Assembly: GCA_963741505.1 (NCBI GenBank)
Contig: CAVUIJ010000027.1
Coordinates: forward strand, 1 to 64,000
From: JAKFWF01 sp963741505
Lineage (GTDB): Bacteria; Pseudomonadota; Alphaproteobacteria; Rhizobiales; Hyphomicrobiaceae
Length of the DNA: 64,000 nucleotides
Direction: 5' to 3'
The notes under the pieces were generated by a model. The model saw nothing but the letters and a program-made list of their open reading frames with translations, searched no databases and was not told the DNA's origin. Position 1 is the stretch's first letter; the number at the start of each line of letters is the position of its first letter. A program made the position numbers and the translations under genes. Shown one piece after another: positions 29,996-39,194 of the stretch.

Positions 29996-30354
29996 GCAAG
30001 AGCATCGCGCAAGAGATCGAGGCCGTTGTCGAGGACGACCGGGAAATGTCGCCTGAGCTGCACAGCCTGATGCAGAAGGCACGCAAGGCCAGTGATTTTC
30101 TGAAAGCGCTGGCGCACGAGAACCGCCTCGTCATCCTCTGCCTGCTGTCGGAGCGGGAACGCTCGGTGACCGAGCTCGAGCAGTTGCTGGCGCTCGGCCA
30201 GGCGACGGTCTCGCAGCAATTGGCGCGCCTGCGCCACGAGGGGCTGGTCGAGACACGGCGCGACGGGCGCGCGGTCTACTACAGCCTCGCCGACGAGACG
30301 ACCAAGCGCTTCATCCTGGCGATCTATGACAAGTTCTGCCGGCCGGGCGCTTGA
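29992..30354 (+). CDS. ArsR-family persulfide-sensing repressor (BigR/SqrR type)
   Basis: Intact 120-residue winged-helix repressor. The DNA-binding core reads FLKALAHENRLVILCLLSER, SVTELEQLLALGQATVSQQL and RHEGLVETRRDGRAVYYSLA. It has exactly two cysteines, Cys50 in VILCLL and Cys116 in IYDKFC. The spacing of 66 residues equals that of the sensing cysteine pair in SqrR and BigR (positions 41/107 and 42/108 as I recall), which form a polysulfide bridge and leave DNA. It should therefore derepress sox genes when reactive sulfur appears. It is coupled to soxS by ATGA overlap. A start at 29944 is possible but less likely. Confidence 0.85.
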   Translation: MSKSIAQEIEAVVEDDREMSPELHSLMQKARKASDFLKALAHENRLVILCLLSERERSVTELEQLLALGQATVSQQLARLRHEGLVETRRDGRAVYYSLADETTKRFILAIYDKFCRPGA

Positions 30355-30500
30355 CTGGACGCGCCGCGGGCTGATTGGGGTCAACTCAAGGATTGCCCCG
30401 ATCCGCCCCTTCGTGCGGTGGGCAGCGACCGGAGCAGCCTCATGGAGTCGAACCCGGGTCGCCCCCTTCCCCCAAGTCTTCCCGAGCCGCCAGCTCAAAC

Positions 30501-30532
30501 AAGCCGCCACCTGATGCGGTCAGTGGCGGCTT
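30501..30532. terminator. Probable bidirectional transcription terminator
   Basis: The perfect 10-base inverted repeat AAGCCGCCAC / GTGGCGGCTT surrounds a 12-base loop. It lies between two convergent genes, the sulfur regulator and the metallophosphoesterase. There is no long T run, only TTGCATT on one side and TTTG on the other, so efficiency is uncertain. Confidence 0.6.
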
Positions 30533-30641
30533 GCATTACTGTCACGCTGATTGCCGATTGAGCCCGGTGGCATTGGCAACGGCCGCGCGCCGGCAAGAAA
30601 TTGGAAACAGGCGCAGCCTTCGTGGCAATCATAACTGGCGC

Positions 30642-31730
30642 TTACGGCGCCGGCACGGCCACACGGTTGCCCGGAACGACTTGCGGCTGGTAGGCGAAAA
30701 CTTCGCGGCTGTGTGGGCTGACGACCACCTTGACCCAATTCACGTCGTTGTTGCCGTTGGCCGCATTGTTGCCATACGTTTCCACACGCGTGAAGTTCTC
30801 GACGCGGCGCCCCTGGGCGTCCAGAAGCGGCTTGTCGACGCGAAAGTAGTGCAAGTCGCCGTGCACGTAGGCCACGGGCTTGCCGAAGGCGATCACCTCG
30901 TCGCGAAGCGCCAGGAGGTAGTCCTTGTAGCCGTCCGGGCTCGTCGTCTCGGCAAGCGTCCTTGGATCACGCAGAGGCGCCCGTGTCGGATCGCTCAAGT
31001 CCCAACCGGGGTTTGCCTGTGCGATCAGCATGACGGCCACCGAATGCCGGGCGCCCGCCTCGCTGAAGGTTTCCATCAGCCACACGATGTTCGCCCGATT
31101 GCGAGCTTCCCATTCTTGCGGATCGGGAGCCGTGTCGCACAAGTTGTTGCAAGATCCCGCGACGTTCAGCGTTGCATAGGTCACGCCGCCAACCGTCCAG
31201 CGCCGGTTCTCGACGCAGGGAACTGGACTGTTGACACCAAGGCACAGCGGCTCGGTCTGCACGTCCTGGTGCAGCTTGCGCTTGCCGAGCGAGAAGGCGG
31301 TGCTGAAGAACAGGCTCCGCTCGAAATCGAGCCGCTCGCGCGACGGGAAGCTTCCGTTTGCGGGGCGGTCGCAATCCGTCCAGTCGTTGTCGCCCGGCGT
31401 GAAGATCGCCGGCGCCCGCAGCGAGTTGAAGAAGCCGAGTGCCTGCAGATACAGAGCGTTGCTGCACGTGGTTGGCGTCACCGACCCCGGTGTGCCACTG
31501 CCAGCCTTGAGGTCACCGTTGTGGACCGTGAACTTAAGATCCTGCTTGTTCATGTCGGCGATCAGGTTCGGTACACCCGTCCGCGCCTGCTCGTCCGAGT
31601 ACGGCAGGTCGCCCCAGAGTCCAATCGCGTAGGAGCTGTCGCGATCATGGGCAACGGCCAAGCCGCTAATGGCAAGTGCAATCGCCAATGCCGTAGCAGC
31701 CGACAGGAAGACTTTTCTGCGCATGGTCAT
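30642..31730 (-). CDS. Secreted metallophosphoesterase
   Basis: Intact 362-residue calcineurin-like phosphoesterase. The ATG has a GGAGGCAG ribosome-binding site and a clear signal peptide (RKVFLSAATALAIALAISGL, then AVAHD). Metal-binding motifs are IGLWGDLPYS near residue 38, VHNGDLKAG, TPGDNDWTDCD and, near the C terminus, AYVHGDLHYFRVD. Cysteine pairs (CDRP, CLGVNSPVPC, CNNLC) fit a disulfide-bonded exported protein. The substrate is unknown. It has slightly lower G+C than its neighbours and no frameshift. It is convergent with the sox regulator. Confidence 0.85.
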   Translation of the reverse strand: MTMRRKVFLSAATALAIALAISGLAVAHDRDSSYAIGLWGDLPYSDEQARTGVPNLIADMNKQDLKFTVHNGDLKAGSGTPGSVTPTTCSNALYLQALGFFNSLRAPAIFTPGDNDWTDCDRPANGSFPSRERLDFERSLFFSTAFSLGKRKLHQDVQTEPLCLGVNSPVPCVENRRWTVGGVTYATLNVAGSCNNLCDTAPDPQEWEARNRANIVWLMETFSEAGARHSVAVMLIAQANPGWDLSDPTRAPLRDPRTLAETTSPDGYKDYLLALRDEVIAFGKPVAYVHGDLHYFRVDKPLLDAQGRRVENFTRVETYGNNAANGNNDVNWVKVVVSPHSREVFAYQPQVVPGNRVAVPAP

Positions 31731-32121
31731 GGATCTGCCTCCGTTGTTTTCAAAGTCTCGCCTCGAGATGAGATGCTGCAGCAACGCGGATTTCCCTACG
31801 GGGGTTGAATGACGGCGGTGTGAATTCTTGCTTCTCGATATTTGCCCTGTTTGCAACTGCGGACAGCAGCCCATCTGCCTTGGCTCGCACCCCGCCGCGA
31901 TCGCGGCATGAGAGCTCAGGCGACATGGACCCGACGGCTCGCGCAGGTCTGGTCGACGGATGCTCCTCCACCGCGTGCATCAACGCGCCGCTCATCGCCG
32001 TGCCATGGCCGCGAGCCATGAACCGTGAGCCATGACCGTTGCAATCTCCAACCAAGCGGCCATACTTTCAGCCGAGCACGCCGGCCACCGGTCGGCGCAG
32101 CACTGTGACGGGGACCGCGCC
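31731..32121. other. Gene-free stretch upstream of the phosphoesterase and pntA
   Basis: About 390 bases between two divergent starts. It should carry promoters for both. I see no strong palindrome or small gene in it. Confidence 0.5.
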
Positions 32122-32151
32122 ATGAAGATCGGTGTGCCGAAGGAGCGCCGT
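32122..32151 (+). pseudogene. pntA: First ten codons of NAD(P) transhydrogenase alpha subunit, cut by a sequence junction
   Basis: An ATG with a GGGGA ribosome-binding site is followed by codons for MKIGVPKERR, the highly conserved opening of the PntA/alanine-dehydrogenase family. After that the sequence changes abruptly to a CTCGTCGTC-rich stretch that codes on the other strand. This is the 5' stub of an alphaproteobacterial gene joined to foreign DNA. Confidence 0.7.
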
Positions 32152-32302
32152 CGTCCTCGTCAACCTCGTCGTCAACCTCGTCGTCAGCCTCGTCCACGAC
32201 ATCGTCCGCGTCCGCCTCGTCGTCGAGGAGTTCCTCCTCGGGTGTCTCGTCGTCGGGCGTCTCGTCGTCGGGCTCAGGGCGAAGATCGTTCACGGCGGCC
32301 AT
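32151..32302 (-). CDS. Acidic low-complexity protein, truncated at its C terminus by the junction
   Basis: The minus strand, divergent from glpX, encodes MAAVNDLRPEPDDETPDD followed by almost only Asp, Glu, Val and Ala (for example EEELLDDEADADDVV) until it meets the pntA stub. An upstream ATG at 32350 would add 16 residues. I do not recognise a family. Acidic tails of this kind are common in high-G+C actinobacteria. The real C terminus is missing. Confidence 0.4.
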
Positions 32303-32367
32303 CCTTGTCAGATCGGCCACGGTGCGGATTCGGAGATCGCGGCGGGTCAATCGGTATCGTTTCGCCG

Positions 32368-33486
32368 ATGACCGACATGCCGACGCCCGACCGCAACCTC
32401 GCCATGGAACTCGTCCGAGTCACCGAGGCCGCGGCGCTGGCCGCCGCCCGCTGGGTGGGCGGCGGCGACAAGGACGGCGCCGACGGCGCCGCCGTCGACG
32501 CCATGCGCCACATGCTCACACGCGTGTCGATGAACGGCATCGTCATCATCGGCGAGGGCGAGAAGGACGAAGCGCCGATGCTCTACAACGGCGAGGTCGT
32601 CGGCGACGGCACCGGCTTCGAGTGCGACATCGCCGTCGACCCGATCGACGGCACCACGCTCACGGCCCTCGGCCGCGGCAACGCCATCGCCGTCATCGCC
32701 GTCAGCGAGCGCGGCACGATGTTCGACCCGGGCCCGTGCGTCTACATGGACAAGATCGCCGTCGGCCCCGAGGCCGCACGGCGTCATCGACATCAACGCA
32801 GTCGGTCACCGAGAACCTCCAGGCCGGTCGCCGAGGCCAAGGGCAGCAAGGTCCGCGACCTCACCGCCGTCATCCTCGACCGCGACGCGTCACGAGCGAG
32901 CTCATCGCCGAGGTCCGCGCCGCCGGCGCCCGCATCCGCCTCATCCCCGACGGCGACGTCGCCGGCGCCATCTCCACCGCCTGGCCCGACTCCGGCGCCG
33001 ACATCATGTTCGGCATCGGCGGCACGCCCGAGGGCGTCATCGCCGCCGCCGCGCTCAAGTGCATGGGCGGCGACGATCCAGGGCAAGCTCTGGCCCCGCA
33101 ACGACGACGAGCGCGACGCCGCGCTCGACGCCGGCTACGACCTCGACCAGGTGCTCACCACCGACATCCTGGTCGCCGGCGACAACTGCTTCTTCGCCGC
33201 CACCGGCATCACCGACGGCGAGCTGCTGAAGGGCGTGCACTACACGCAGCGCGGCGCCACGACGCAGTCGCTGGTCATGCGCTCACGGTCGGGCACGGTG
33301 CGCCTCATCGACGCCCAGCACCGCCCCGACAAGTTCACGCAGCCCGAGCCGACGCCCGTCCGACGTTTCGGCGTCGGCACGTTCGACCACGGCGAGGAGG
33401 TCGACGTCCGGAGGACCGGCTGTCAGTGGGCGGCTGCGGCGGCCGGCTGGCGCCGGCCACCTCGAGGCGCGTCTCGGCCCGCTTGA
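32368..33486 (+). CDS. glpX: Class II fructose-1,6-bisphosphatase GlpX (frameshifted)
   Basis: Gluconeogenic phosphatase converting fructose-1,6-bisphosphate to fructose-6-phosphate. It starts MTDMPTPDRNLAMELVRVTE and continues VSMNGIVIIGEGEKDEAPML and the Li-sensitive phosphatase motif AVDPIDGTTLTALGRGNAIA. Then come GTMFDPGPCVYMDKIAVGPE, IRLIPDGDVAGAISTAWPDS, FGIGGTPEGVIAAAALKCMG and FAATGITDGELLKGV. The wording is closest to actinobacterial GlpX. At least three frameshifts occur (32780, 32890, 33075). The last 60 bases overlap atpC on the other strand, so the true stop may be earlier. Confidence 0.85.
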   Translation: MTDMPTPDRNLAMELVRVTEAAALAAARWVGGGDKDGADGAAVDAMRHMLTRVSMNGIVIIGEGEKDEAPMLYNGEVVGDGTGFECDIAVDPIDGTTLTALGRGNAIAVIAVSERGTMFDPGPCVYMDKIAVGPEAARRHRHQRSRSPRTSRPVAEAKGSKVRDLTAVILDRDASRASSSPRSAPPAPASASSPTATSPAPSPPPGPTPAPTSCSASAARPRASSPPPRSSAWAATIQGKLWPRNDDERDAALDAGYDLDQVLTTDILVAGDNCFFAATGITDGELLKGVHYTQRGATTQSLVMRSRSGTVRLIDAQHRPDKFTQPEPTPVRRFGVGTFDHGEEVDVRRTGCQWAAAAAGWRRPPRGASRPA

Positions 33487-33839
33487 GCGCGGCCTTGGCG
33501 TCGACGTCCTCGGCATCGGCCTTGAGCGCCTCCTCGGCGCGTGCCTTCGCGGCCTGCGCCCGGGGCACGTCGATGTCGTCGGCCAGCTCGCACACGTCGG
33601 AGAGGATCGTCACCTTGTCGTTCGGACACCTCGACGAAGCCCTGATGCACGGCGATCGACCTCGGTCGCCGTCCTCGAGGATGACCCGCGACCGGGTGCG
33701 TCTGCAGCACGCCGATGAACGGCACGTGGCCCGGCAGGAACGCGATGTCGCCGGTCGACGGTGCGCGCGACGACCATCTTGGCCTCGCCCGAGTAGGCGA
33801 TCCGCTCCGGGCGAGACGAGCTCGACCTGCAGGCGGCAT
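33423..33839 (-). CDS. atpC: ATP synthase epsilon subunit (frameshifted)
   Basis: F1 epsilon subunit, the rotor-stalk regulator. Repaired frames read VELVSPERIAYSGEAKMVVA, GDIAFLPGHVPFIGVLQTHP, HQGFVEVS, KVTILSDVCELADDIDVPRA and a two-helix C terminus (KADAEDVDAKAALKRAETRL). The ATG overlaps the atpD stop by one base (TGATG), so translation is coupled. Frame breaks lie near 33628, 33660, 33695, 33760 and 33810. It ends the atp operon, convergent with glpX. Confidence 0.85.
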   Translation of the reverse strand: MPPAGRARLARSGSPTRARPRWSSRAPSTGDIAFLPGHVPFIGVLQTHPVAGHPRGRRPRSIAVHQGFVEVSERQGDDPLRRVRAGRRHRRAPGAGREGTRRGGAQGRCRGRRRQGRAQAGRDAPRGGRRQPAAAAAH

Positions 33840-35305
33840 CAGGCGGTCTTCTCCAGCTCCTTGGCCTTGCGGATCGACGTCGTCGGCGCCGCCGACGTTG
33901 TAGAACGCCTGCTCGGGCAGGTGGTCCAGGTCGCCGTTGACGAGCATCTCGAAGCTGTCGACGGTCTCGTCGACCGGCGTGAAGATGCCGGGCAGGCCGG
34001 TGAAGACCTCGGCGACGAACATCGGCTGGGCCAGGAACTTCTGCACCTTGCGGGCCCGGTCGACGGTGATGCGGTCCTCCTCGGACAGCTCGTCGAGGCC
34101 GAGGATGGCGATGATGTCCTGCAGCTCCTTGTAGCGCTGCAGCATCTCCTGCGACGCGACGGGCGACGCGGTAGTGGCGCTCGCCGACGACCTCGGGAGC
34201 GAGGATCGTCGAGGTCGAGGCCAGCGGGTCCACCGCCGGGTAGATGCCGAGCGCCGCGATGTCACGGCTGAGCTCGGTGGTGCCGTCGAAGTGGGTGAAC
34301 GACGTGAACGGCGCCGGGTCGGTGTAGTCGTCGGCGGGCACGTACACGGCCTGCAGCGAGGTGATCGACTGGCCGCCGGTCGAGGTGATGCGCTCCTGGA
34401 GCTCGCCCATCTCGTCGGCGAGGGTGGGCTGGTAGCCCACGGCCGAGGGCATGCGGCCGAGCAGCGTCGACACCTCGGAGCCGGCCTGGGTGAAGCGGAA
34501 GATGTTGTCGATGAACAGCAGCACGTCCTGGCCCTGCACGTCGCGGAAGTACTCGGCCATCGTGAGCGCCGACGAGCGCGACGCGGAGGCGCACGCCCGG
34601 CGGCTCGTCCATCTGGCCGAAGGTCAGCGCGGCCTTGGTCGAGCACCGACTGGTCGGCGCCGCCCATCATCGTCTCGCCCATCTCGATGAAGAGGTCGGT
34701 GCCCTCACGGGTGCGCTCGCCCACACCGGCGAACACCGACACACCACCGTGGTTCGAGGCCACACGGTTGATCATCTCGGTGATGAGCACGGTCTTGCCC
34801 ACGCCGGCGCCGCCGAACAGGCCGATCTTGCCGCCCTGCAGGTACGGGGTGAGCAGGTCGAGGACCTTGATGCCGGTCTCGAACATCTGCGCCTTCGGCT
34901 CGAGCGAGTCGAACGCCGGCGCCGGGCGGTGGATGTCCCAGCGCTCGGTGATCGTCGAGGCTGTCGGCCGGCACGTCGAGCGGCTCGCCGATCACGTTGA
35001 ACACGTGGCCGAGCGTGACGTCGCCGACGGGCACCGTAGATGCCGCGGCCGGTGTTGCGCACGACGGTGCCGCGGCGCGAGGCCGTCGGTCGGCTTCATG
35101 CGAGATGGCCCGCACCCGGTTGTCGCCGATCTGCTGGGCGACCTCGGCCGTCACCACGATCGTCCTCGCCGTCCGAGCGTGATCGTGAACTCGAGCGCGT
35201 GGTTGATCTCGGGCAGCGCGTCGGGCGGGAACTCGACGTCGACCACCGGGCCGGCGATGGCGACGATGCGGCCGTCCTTGAGTGTCGGGTGTCGGTGACC
35301 GTCAT
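33839..35305 (-). CDS. atpD: ATP synthase beta subunit (frameshifted)
   Basis: Catalytic F1 subunit. Landmarks: GRIVAIAGPVVDVEFPPDAL at the N terminus, Walker A GLFGGAGVGKTVLITEMINR, GVGERTREGTDLF, Walker B LLFIDNIFRFTQAGSEVSTL, and then DEMGELQERITSTGGQSITS, FDGTTELSRDIAALGIYPAV and LSEEDRITVDRARKVQKFLA. The protein ends with LEKTA. About nine indels break it, concentrated between 34560-34640 and 34960-35170, and near 34170. Wording (HFDGTTELSR, NHGGVSVFAG) fits actinobacteria. It follows atpG. Confidence 0.95.
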
Positions 35306-35464
35306 GGTGCTGTCGTGCTCCTGTGATCGAGTGGCTGGCAGGTGACGAGCGTCGCTCGGTGCGGGTCGTGGGCGAATGTGCCGCAGGCGGTCCGAGCGGC
35401 GGGAACGGATCGGGATCGAGGTGGTCGAGGAGGAGGTCCTCGTCGGACGCCCTTGTCGGCCGAC

Positions 35465-36351
35465 GAGGGCCTCGGCGCCGCCGATGATCTCCATGATCTC
35501 GGTGGTGATGGCGTCCTGGCGGGCCTGGTTCATCTTGCGGCTGCAGCTTGATGATGAGCTCCTCGGCGTTGTCGGTGGCCGACTTCATGGCCCGCTGACG
35601 GCTGGCGTGCTCGGAGGCCGCGGCGTCGAGCAGCGCCGCGAACAGCCGGCTCTCGACGTAGCGGGGCAGCAGCGACTCGAGCACCGCGTCGGGCGACGGC
35701 TCGAACTCGAACTGCGGCGCTCGGGCCCGACGAGCGCCGGCGGCCTCGGCGTCGGCGTCGCTCGGTCTCGAGCGGCAGGAACCGGCGCACGACGACCTGC
35801 TGGGTGCCCATCGAGATGAACTGGGTGTACACCAGCTCGATGACGTCGACGTCGCCGTCGAACAGCTCGGCGACCGCGGCGGCGATCGTCGCGGGCGTCC
35901 TCGTAGGTGGGCTTGTCGCTCATGCCGCTGAACGCGCGCGTCGATGCGGTAGTCCGGAACCGGAAGTAGCCCTCGGCCTTCTGGCCGACGGTGACGAGCG
36001 CGTAGTCCTGGCCCTCGGCCTTGGCCGCGTGATCTCGCGCTCGGCGGCACGGATGACGTCGTGTTGTAGCGCGCCGGCCAGGCCGCGGTCCGAGCTGAGC
36101 ACCACGATGCCGACCTTGCGGACCTCGCTCGGCCTGGCGCAGCAGCGGGTGGCTCGACCTCGGCGCCGCCGGCGGCGAGGTCGGCGATGACCTCGGTGAT
36201 CTGCTCGCTGTAGGGGCGCGCGTCGTTGGCCGCGCTGCTGCGCCTTGACCACGCGGGTCGCGGCGATCAGCTCCATGGCGCGAGTGATCTTCTTCGTGTT
36301 CTGGATGCTGCCGATCCGGCGGCGCAGTACTCGTTCCTGTGCGCCCGGCAT
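35465..36351 (-). CDS. atpG: ATP synthase gamma subunit (frameshifted, end uncertain)
   Basis: Central rotor shaft of F1. It begins MPGAQERVLRRRIGSIQNTK and KKITRAMELIAATRVVKAQQ, has KVGIVVLSSDRGLAGALQHD and DYALVTVGQKAEGYFRF, and ends with the conserved helix RAMKSATDNAEELIIKLQ, then QMNQARQDAITTEIMEIIGG. No in-frame stop is found after AEAL, presumably because of an indel, so the 3' end is approximate. There are about ten frame changes. It sits between atpA and atpD as usual. Confidence 0.85.
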
Positions 36352-36354
36352 GTG

Positions 36355-38009
36355 GTCGTCCGCCTCGGTCGCTCGTCGTCGACGCGATCGGTCTCGTCCT
36401 CGGGAAGGTGCGATCGGCGCGGTGACCATCGGTGACGTCGGCGTCGGCTCGGCGTCGGCCGTCGGGCTCGGCGCCGGTGCGCGCCGACGGCGGCCGTCGA
36501 ACTGCGTCGGCGAACGCCTTGATCGCCGGCCTCGAGCGCGTCCGTCGTCGACCTTGCCGGTCTCCTGGATCGATGCCGAGCAGGTCGCCGTGACGGGTGC
36601 GGAACCAGTCGAGCAGCTCGGCCTCGAAGCGCCGCACGTCGGTGATCGTCGACGCCGTCGAGGTAGCCGCGGGTGCCGGCGAACAGCACGACGACCTGCT
36701 CCTGCGACCGGCATCGGCTGAGCCGACGCCCTGCTTGAGCAGCTCGGTGAGGCGGTAGCCACGCTCGAGCTGGGCCTTCGACACGGCGTCGAGGTCGGAA
36801 CCGAAGGCGGCGAACGCCTCGAGCTCACGGAACTGCTGCAGGTCGGACTTGAGCGTGCCGACGGCCGTCTTCATGGCCTTGATCTGGGCGGCCGAGCCCA
36901 CGCGGGACACCGAGATGCCGACGTCGACGGCGGGGCGGACACCGGACTTGAACAGGTCGTCCTGCAGGAAGATCTGGCCGTCGGTGATCGAGATCACGTT
37001 GGTCGGGATGTAGGCCGAGACGTCGCCGGCCTTGGTCTCGATGATCGGCAGGGCGGTGAGCGAGCCGGCGCCGTGCTCGTCGGAGAGCTTGGCGGCACGC
37101 TCGAGCAGGCGGGAGTGCAGGTAGAACACGTCGCCGGGGTAGGCCTCGCGCCCCGGCGGGCGGCGCAGCAGCAGCGACACCTGGCGGTAGGCCTCGGCCT
37201 GCTTGGAGAGGTCGTCGTAGATCGACGAGCGCGTGGCTCGCCGTTCTCCATCCAGTGCTGGCCCATGGCGCAGCCGGCGTACGGGGCGAGGTACTTGAAC
37301 GGCGCCGGGTCGGAGGCCGGGCGCCACCACGACGACGGTGTACTCGATGGCGCCGGCGGCCTCGAGGCGGGCGACGGTCTGCGCGACGGTCGAGGCCTTC
37401 TGGCCGATCGCGACGTAGATGCACTTCACGCCCAGGCCACGCTGGTTGATGATCGTGTCGATCGCGACGGTGGTCTTGCCGGTCTTGCGGTCGCCGATGA
37501 TCAGCTCGCGCTGGCCACGGCCGACCGGGATGAGCGAGTCGATCGACTTGATGCCGGTCTGCATCGGCTCGTCCACGGGCTGGCGGCCGATGATGCCGGG
37601 CGCCTGGATCTCCATGCGGCGGCTGCTGCACGTTGGTGAGCGGGCCCTTGCCGTCGATGGGCTCGCCCAGCGTGTTGACGACACGGCCGAGCAGGCCGTC
37701 GCCGACGGGCACGAGAGGATCTCGCCGGTGGCCTTGACCGACTGGCCCTCCTCGATGTCGTCGACCTCGCCGAGCACCACGGCGCCGATCGAGTCCTCGT
37801 CGAGGTTGAGCGCCAGGCCCAGCGTGCCGGACTCGAACTCGAGCAGCTCGTTGACCGCGGCGTCGGGCAGGCCCGACACGCGGGCGATGCCGTCGCCGAC
37901 CTCGACGACGCGGCCGACCTGGCCGACGCTCGACGTCGGGGGTGAACCCTCGAGGTTCTTGCTGGATCGCTGCGGTGATGTCGGCGGTGTTGATGGTCAG
38001 CTCGGCCAT
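36355..38009 (-). CDS. atpA: ATP synthase alpha subunit (frameshifted, end uncertain)
   Basis: Regulatory/non-catalytic F1 subunit. It starts MAELTINTADITAAIQQ and continues SGLPDAAVNELLEFESGTLG, PGIIGRQPVDEPMQTGIKSI, Walker A IIGDRKTGKTTVAIDTIINQ, YVAIGQKASTVAQTVARLEA, KLSDEHGAGSLTALPIIETK and ISITDGQIFLQDDLFKSGVR, ending with a variable tail. About 530-550 residues. Frame breaks cluster near 37225-37320, 37620, 37715, 37935 and in the tail (36360-36715). The C-terminal stop could not be fixed precisely. Confidence 0.95.
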
Positions 38010-38065
38010 GTGTGGGTGTCTCCTGCGGCGTCGTACTGGGTTGCTGAGGTCGGAGTACGTGCGGC

Positions 38066-38604
38066 TCAGAACGCGTCGCGCAGCTGGTTGAGGCGGGTGC
38101 GGACGGAGCCGTCGAGCACGGAGTCGCCGATCTGGGTGACGATGCCGCCCATGACGGTCGGGTCGACGATGTTGCGGACGGTGACGTCGCGGCTCGGTCG
38201 GCGCCTCGAGCGCCGCGGCGAGCCGGGCCATCTGGTCGTCGGTGAGCGGCCACGGCCGAGCGGACCTCGGCGACGGCCTCGCCGCGGCTCGGCGGCCGAG
38301 CGCGCGCACGAGCTCGTCGGCGATCGTCGGCGAGGTCGGCGGTGCGGCCGGCGCCGACGATCATCGAGACGATCGCCGACGGTGGTCGGCGGCGCCTTGC
38401 CGCTCGAGCAGGTCCTCGACGATCTGCTGGCGGCGCGGCGACCGGCAGGTGCGGGTCGGTCGAGCGTGGAGCGCAGCTCGTCGGTGCCCTCGAGCGCCCG
38501 GGCGAAGCGGAACAGCTCGTCCTCGACCTCGGCGACGCTGCCTTCGGCGCGCGGCGATCGCCGAGCAGGGCGTCGGCGTAGGCGGTGATGTGGTTGTCGG
38601 TCAT
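38066..38604 (-). CDS. atpH: ATP synthase delta subunit (frameshifted)
   Basis: Peripheral-stalk subunit that attaches F1 to the b subunits. It begins MTDNHITAYADALL, then VEDELFRFARALEGTDELRS, AIVSMIVGAGRTADL and the C-terminal strand with MGGIVTQIGDSVLDGSVRTR, ending RLNQLRDAF. The length of about 178 residues is normal for delta. It is separate from the b subunits, unlike the b-delta fusion of mycobacteria. Roughly ten indels occur. Confidence 0.82.
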
Positions 38605-38626
38605 GTTCGTGCTCGTCGCTCGACGC

Positions 38627-39183
38627 TCAGTTGGATGCGCCGACCTGGCTGATGTAGCTGCTCGATCAGTCGCTGCTGCGTGGCGTCGTCGAGGTTGGAC
38701 TCGACGACCCGCTCGGCGGCGCCGAGGGCGAGGCGGCTGACACCTCGCCGGCAGGTCGGCCTGCGGCCTGGCGACGGGTCGACGTCGAGGTCGGCCGCAG
38801 CACGCTCGCGGAGCGGCCACGGCGTCGGCGTCGGCCGTGGCCTCGAGGTCGGCCGTCAGCCGGTCCGCCGTCTGCGCGGGCCTCCTCGATGATGCGGGCC
38901 GCCTCGCTGTCGGAGTCGGCGAGGCGGCCTTGATGCGGTCACGCTCGGCCTCGGCCGCGGTGCGGGCCTCGGCGGCGGCGTCAGCTCGGCCTCGATGCGC
39001 TCGGTGCGGCCGAGCATCGCCTTCTTGATGAGCGGGCCGGCCTTCCACGACGAGGAGCCCGAACACGATGCGCGAAGGCGATCGTGCCCCAGATGACCTC
39101 GTTGAGGTCGTGCGGGCAGCCAGTAGCCGTTGGGCTCGTCTTCGGCTGCGAGGAGTGCCAGCAGTGATGGCTGTGCTCAACAT
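38627..39183 (-). CDS. atpF: ATP synthase b-type subunit, second copy (b'; frameshifted)
   Basis: A second peripheral-stalk b-type subunit. Joined frames give LLALLAAEDEPNGYWLP, a single membrane helix (EVIWGTIAFAIVFGLLVV), KAGPLIKKAMLGRTERIEAE and a long Ala/Glu/Arg coiled coil (TAAAEARTAAEAERDRIKAA), ending YISQVGASN. It lies between the first b gene and atpH. The order F-F'-H resembles operons with b/b' heterodimers. About ten frame changes occur. Confidence 0.78.
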
Positions 39184-39194
39184 CGTGATCTGCC

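Noticed and set aside
30420..30480. tRNA or tmRNA 3' fragment on the minus strand (contains GGGTTCGACTCC)
   Set aside because: The T-loop-like string is present, but the flanking bases do not form a T stem (CCCGG against CCATG), and no acceptor or anticodon arm can be built.
32150..32280. CTCGTCGTC repeats as a CRISPR or microsatellite
   Set aside because: No regular repeat-spacer pattern; it is the coding sequence of an Asp/Glu-rich segment on the minus strand.
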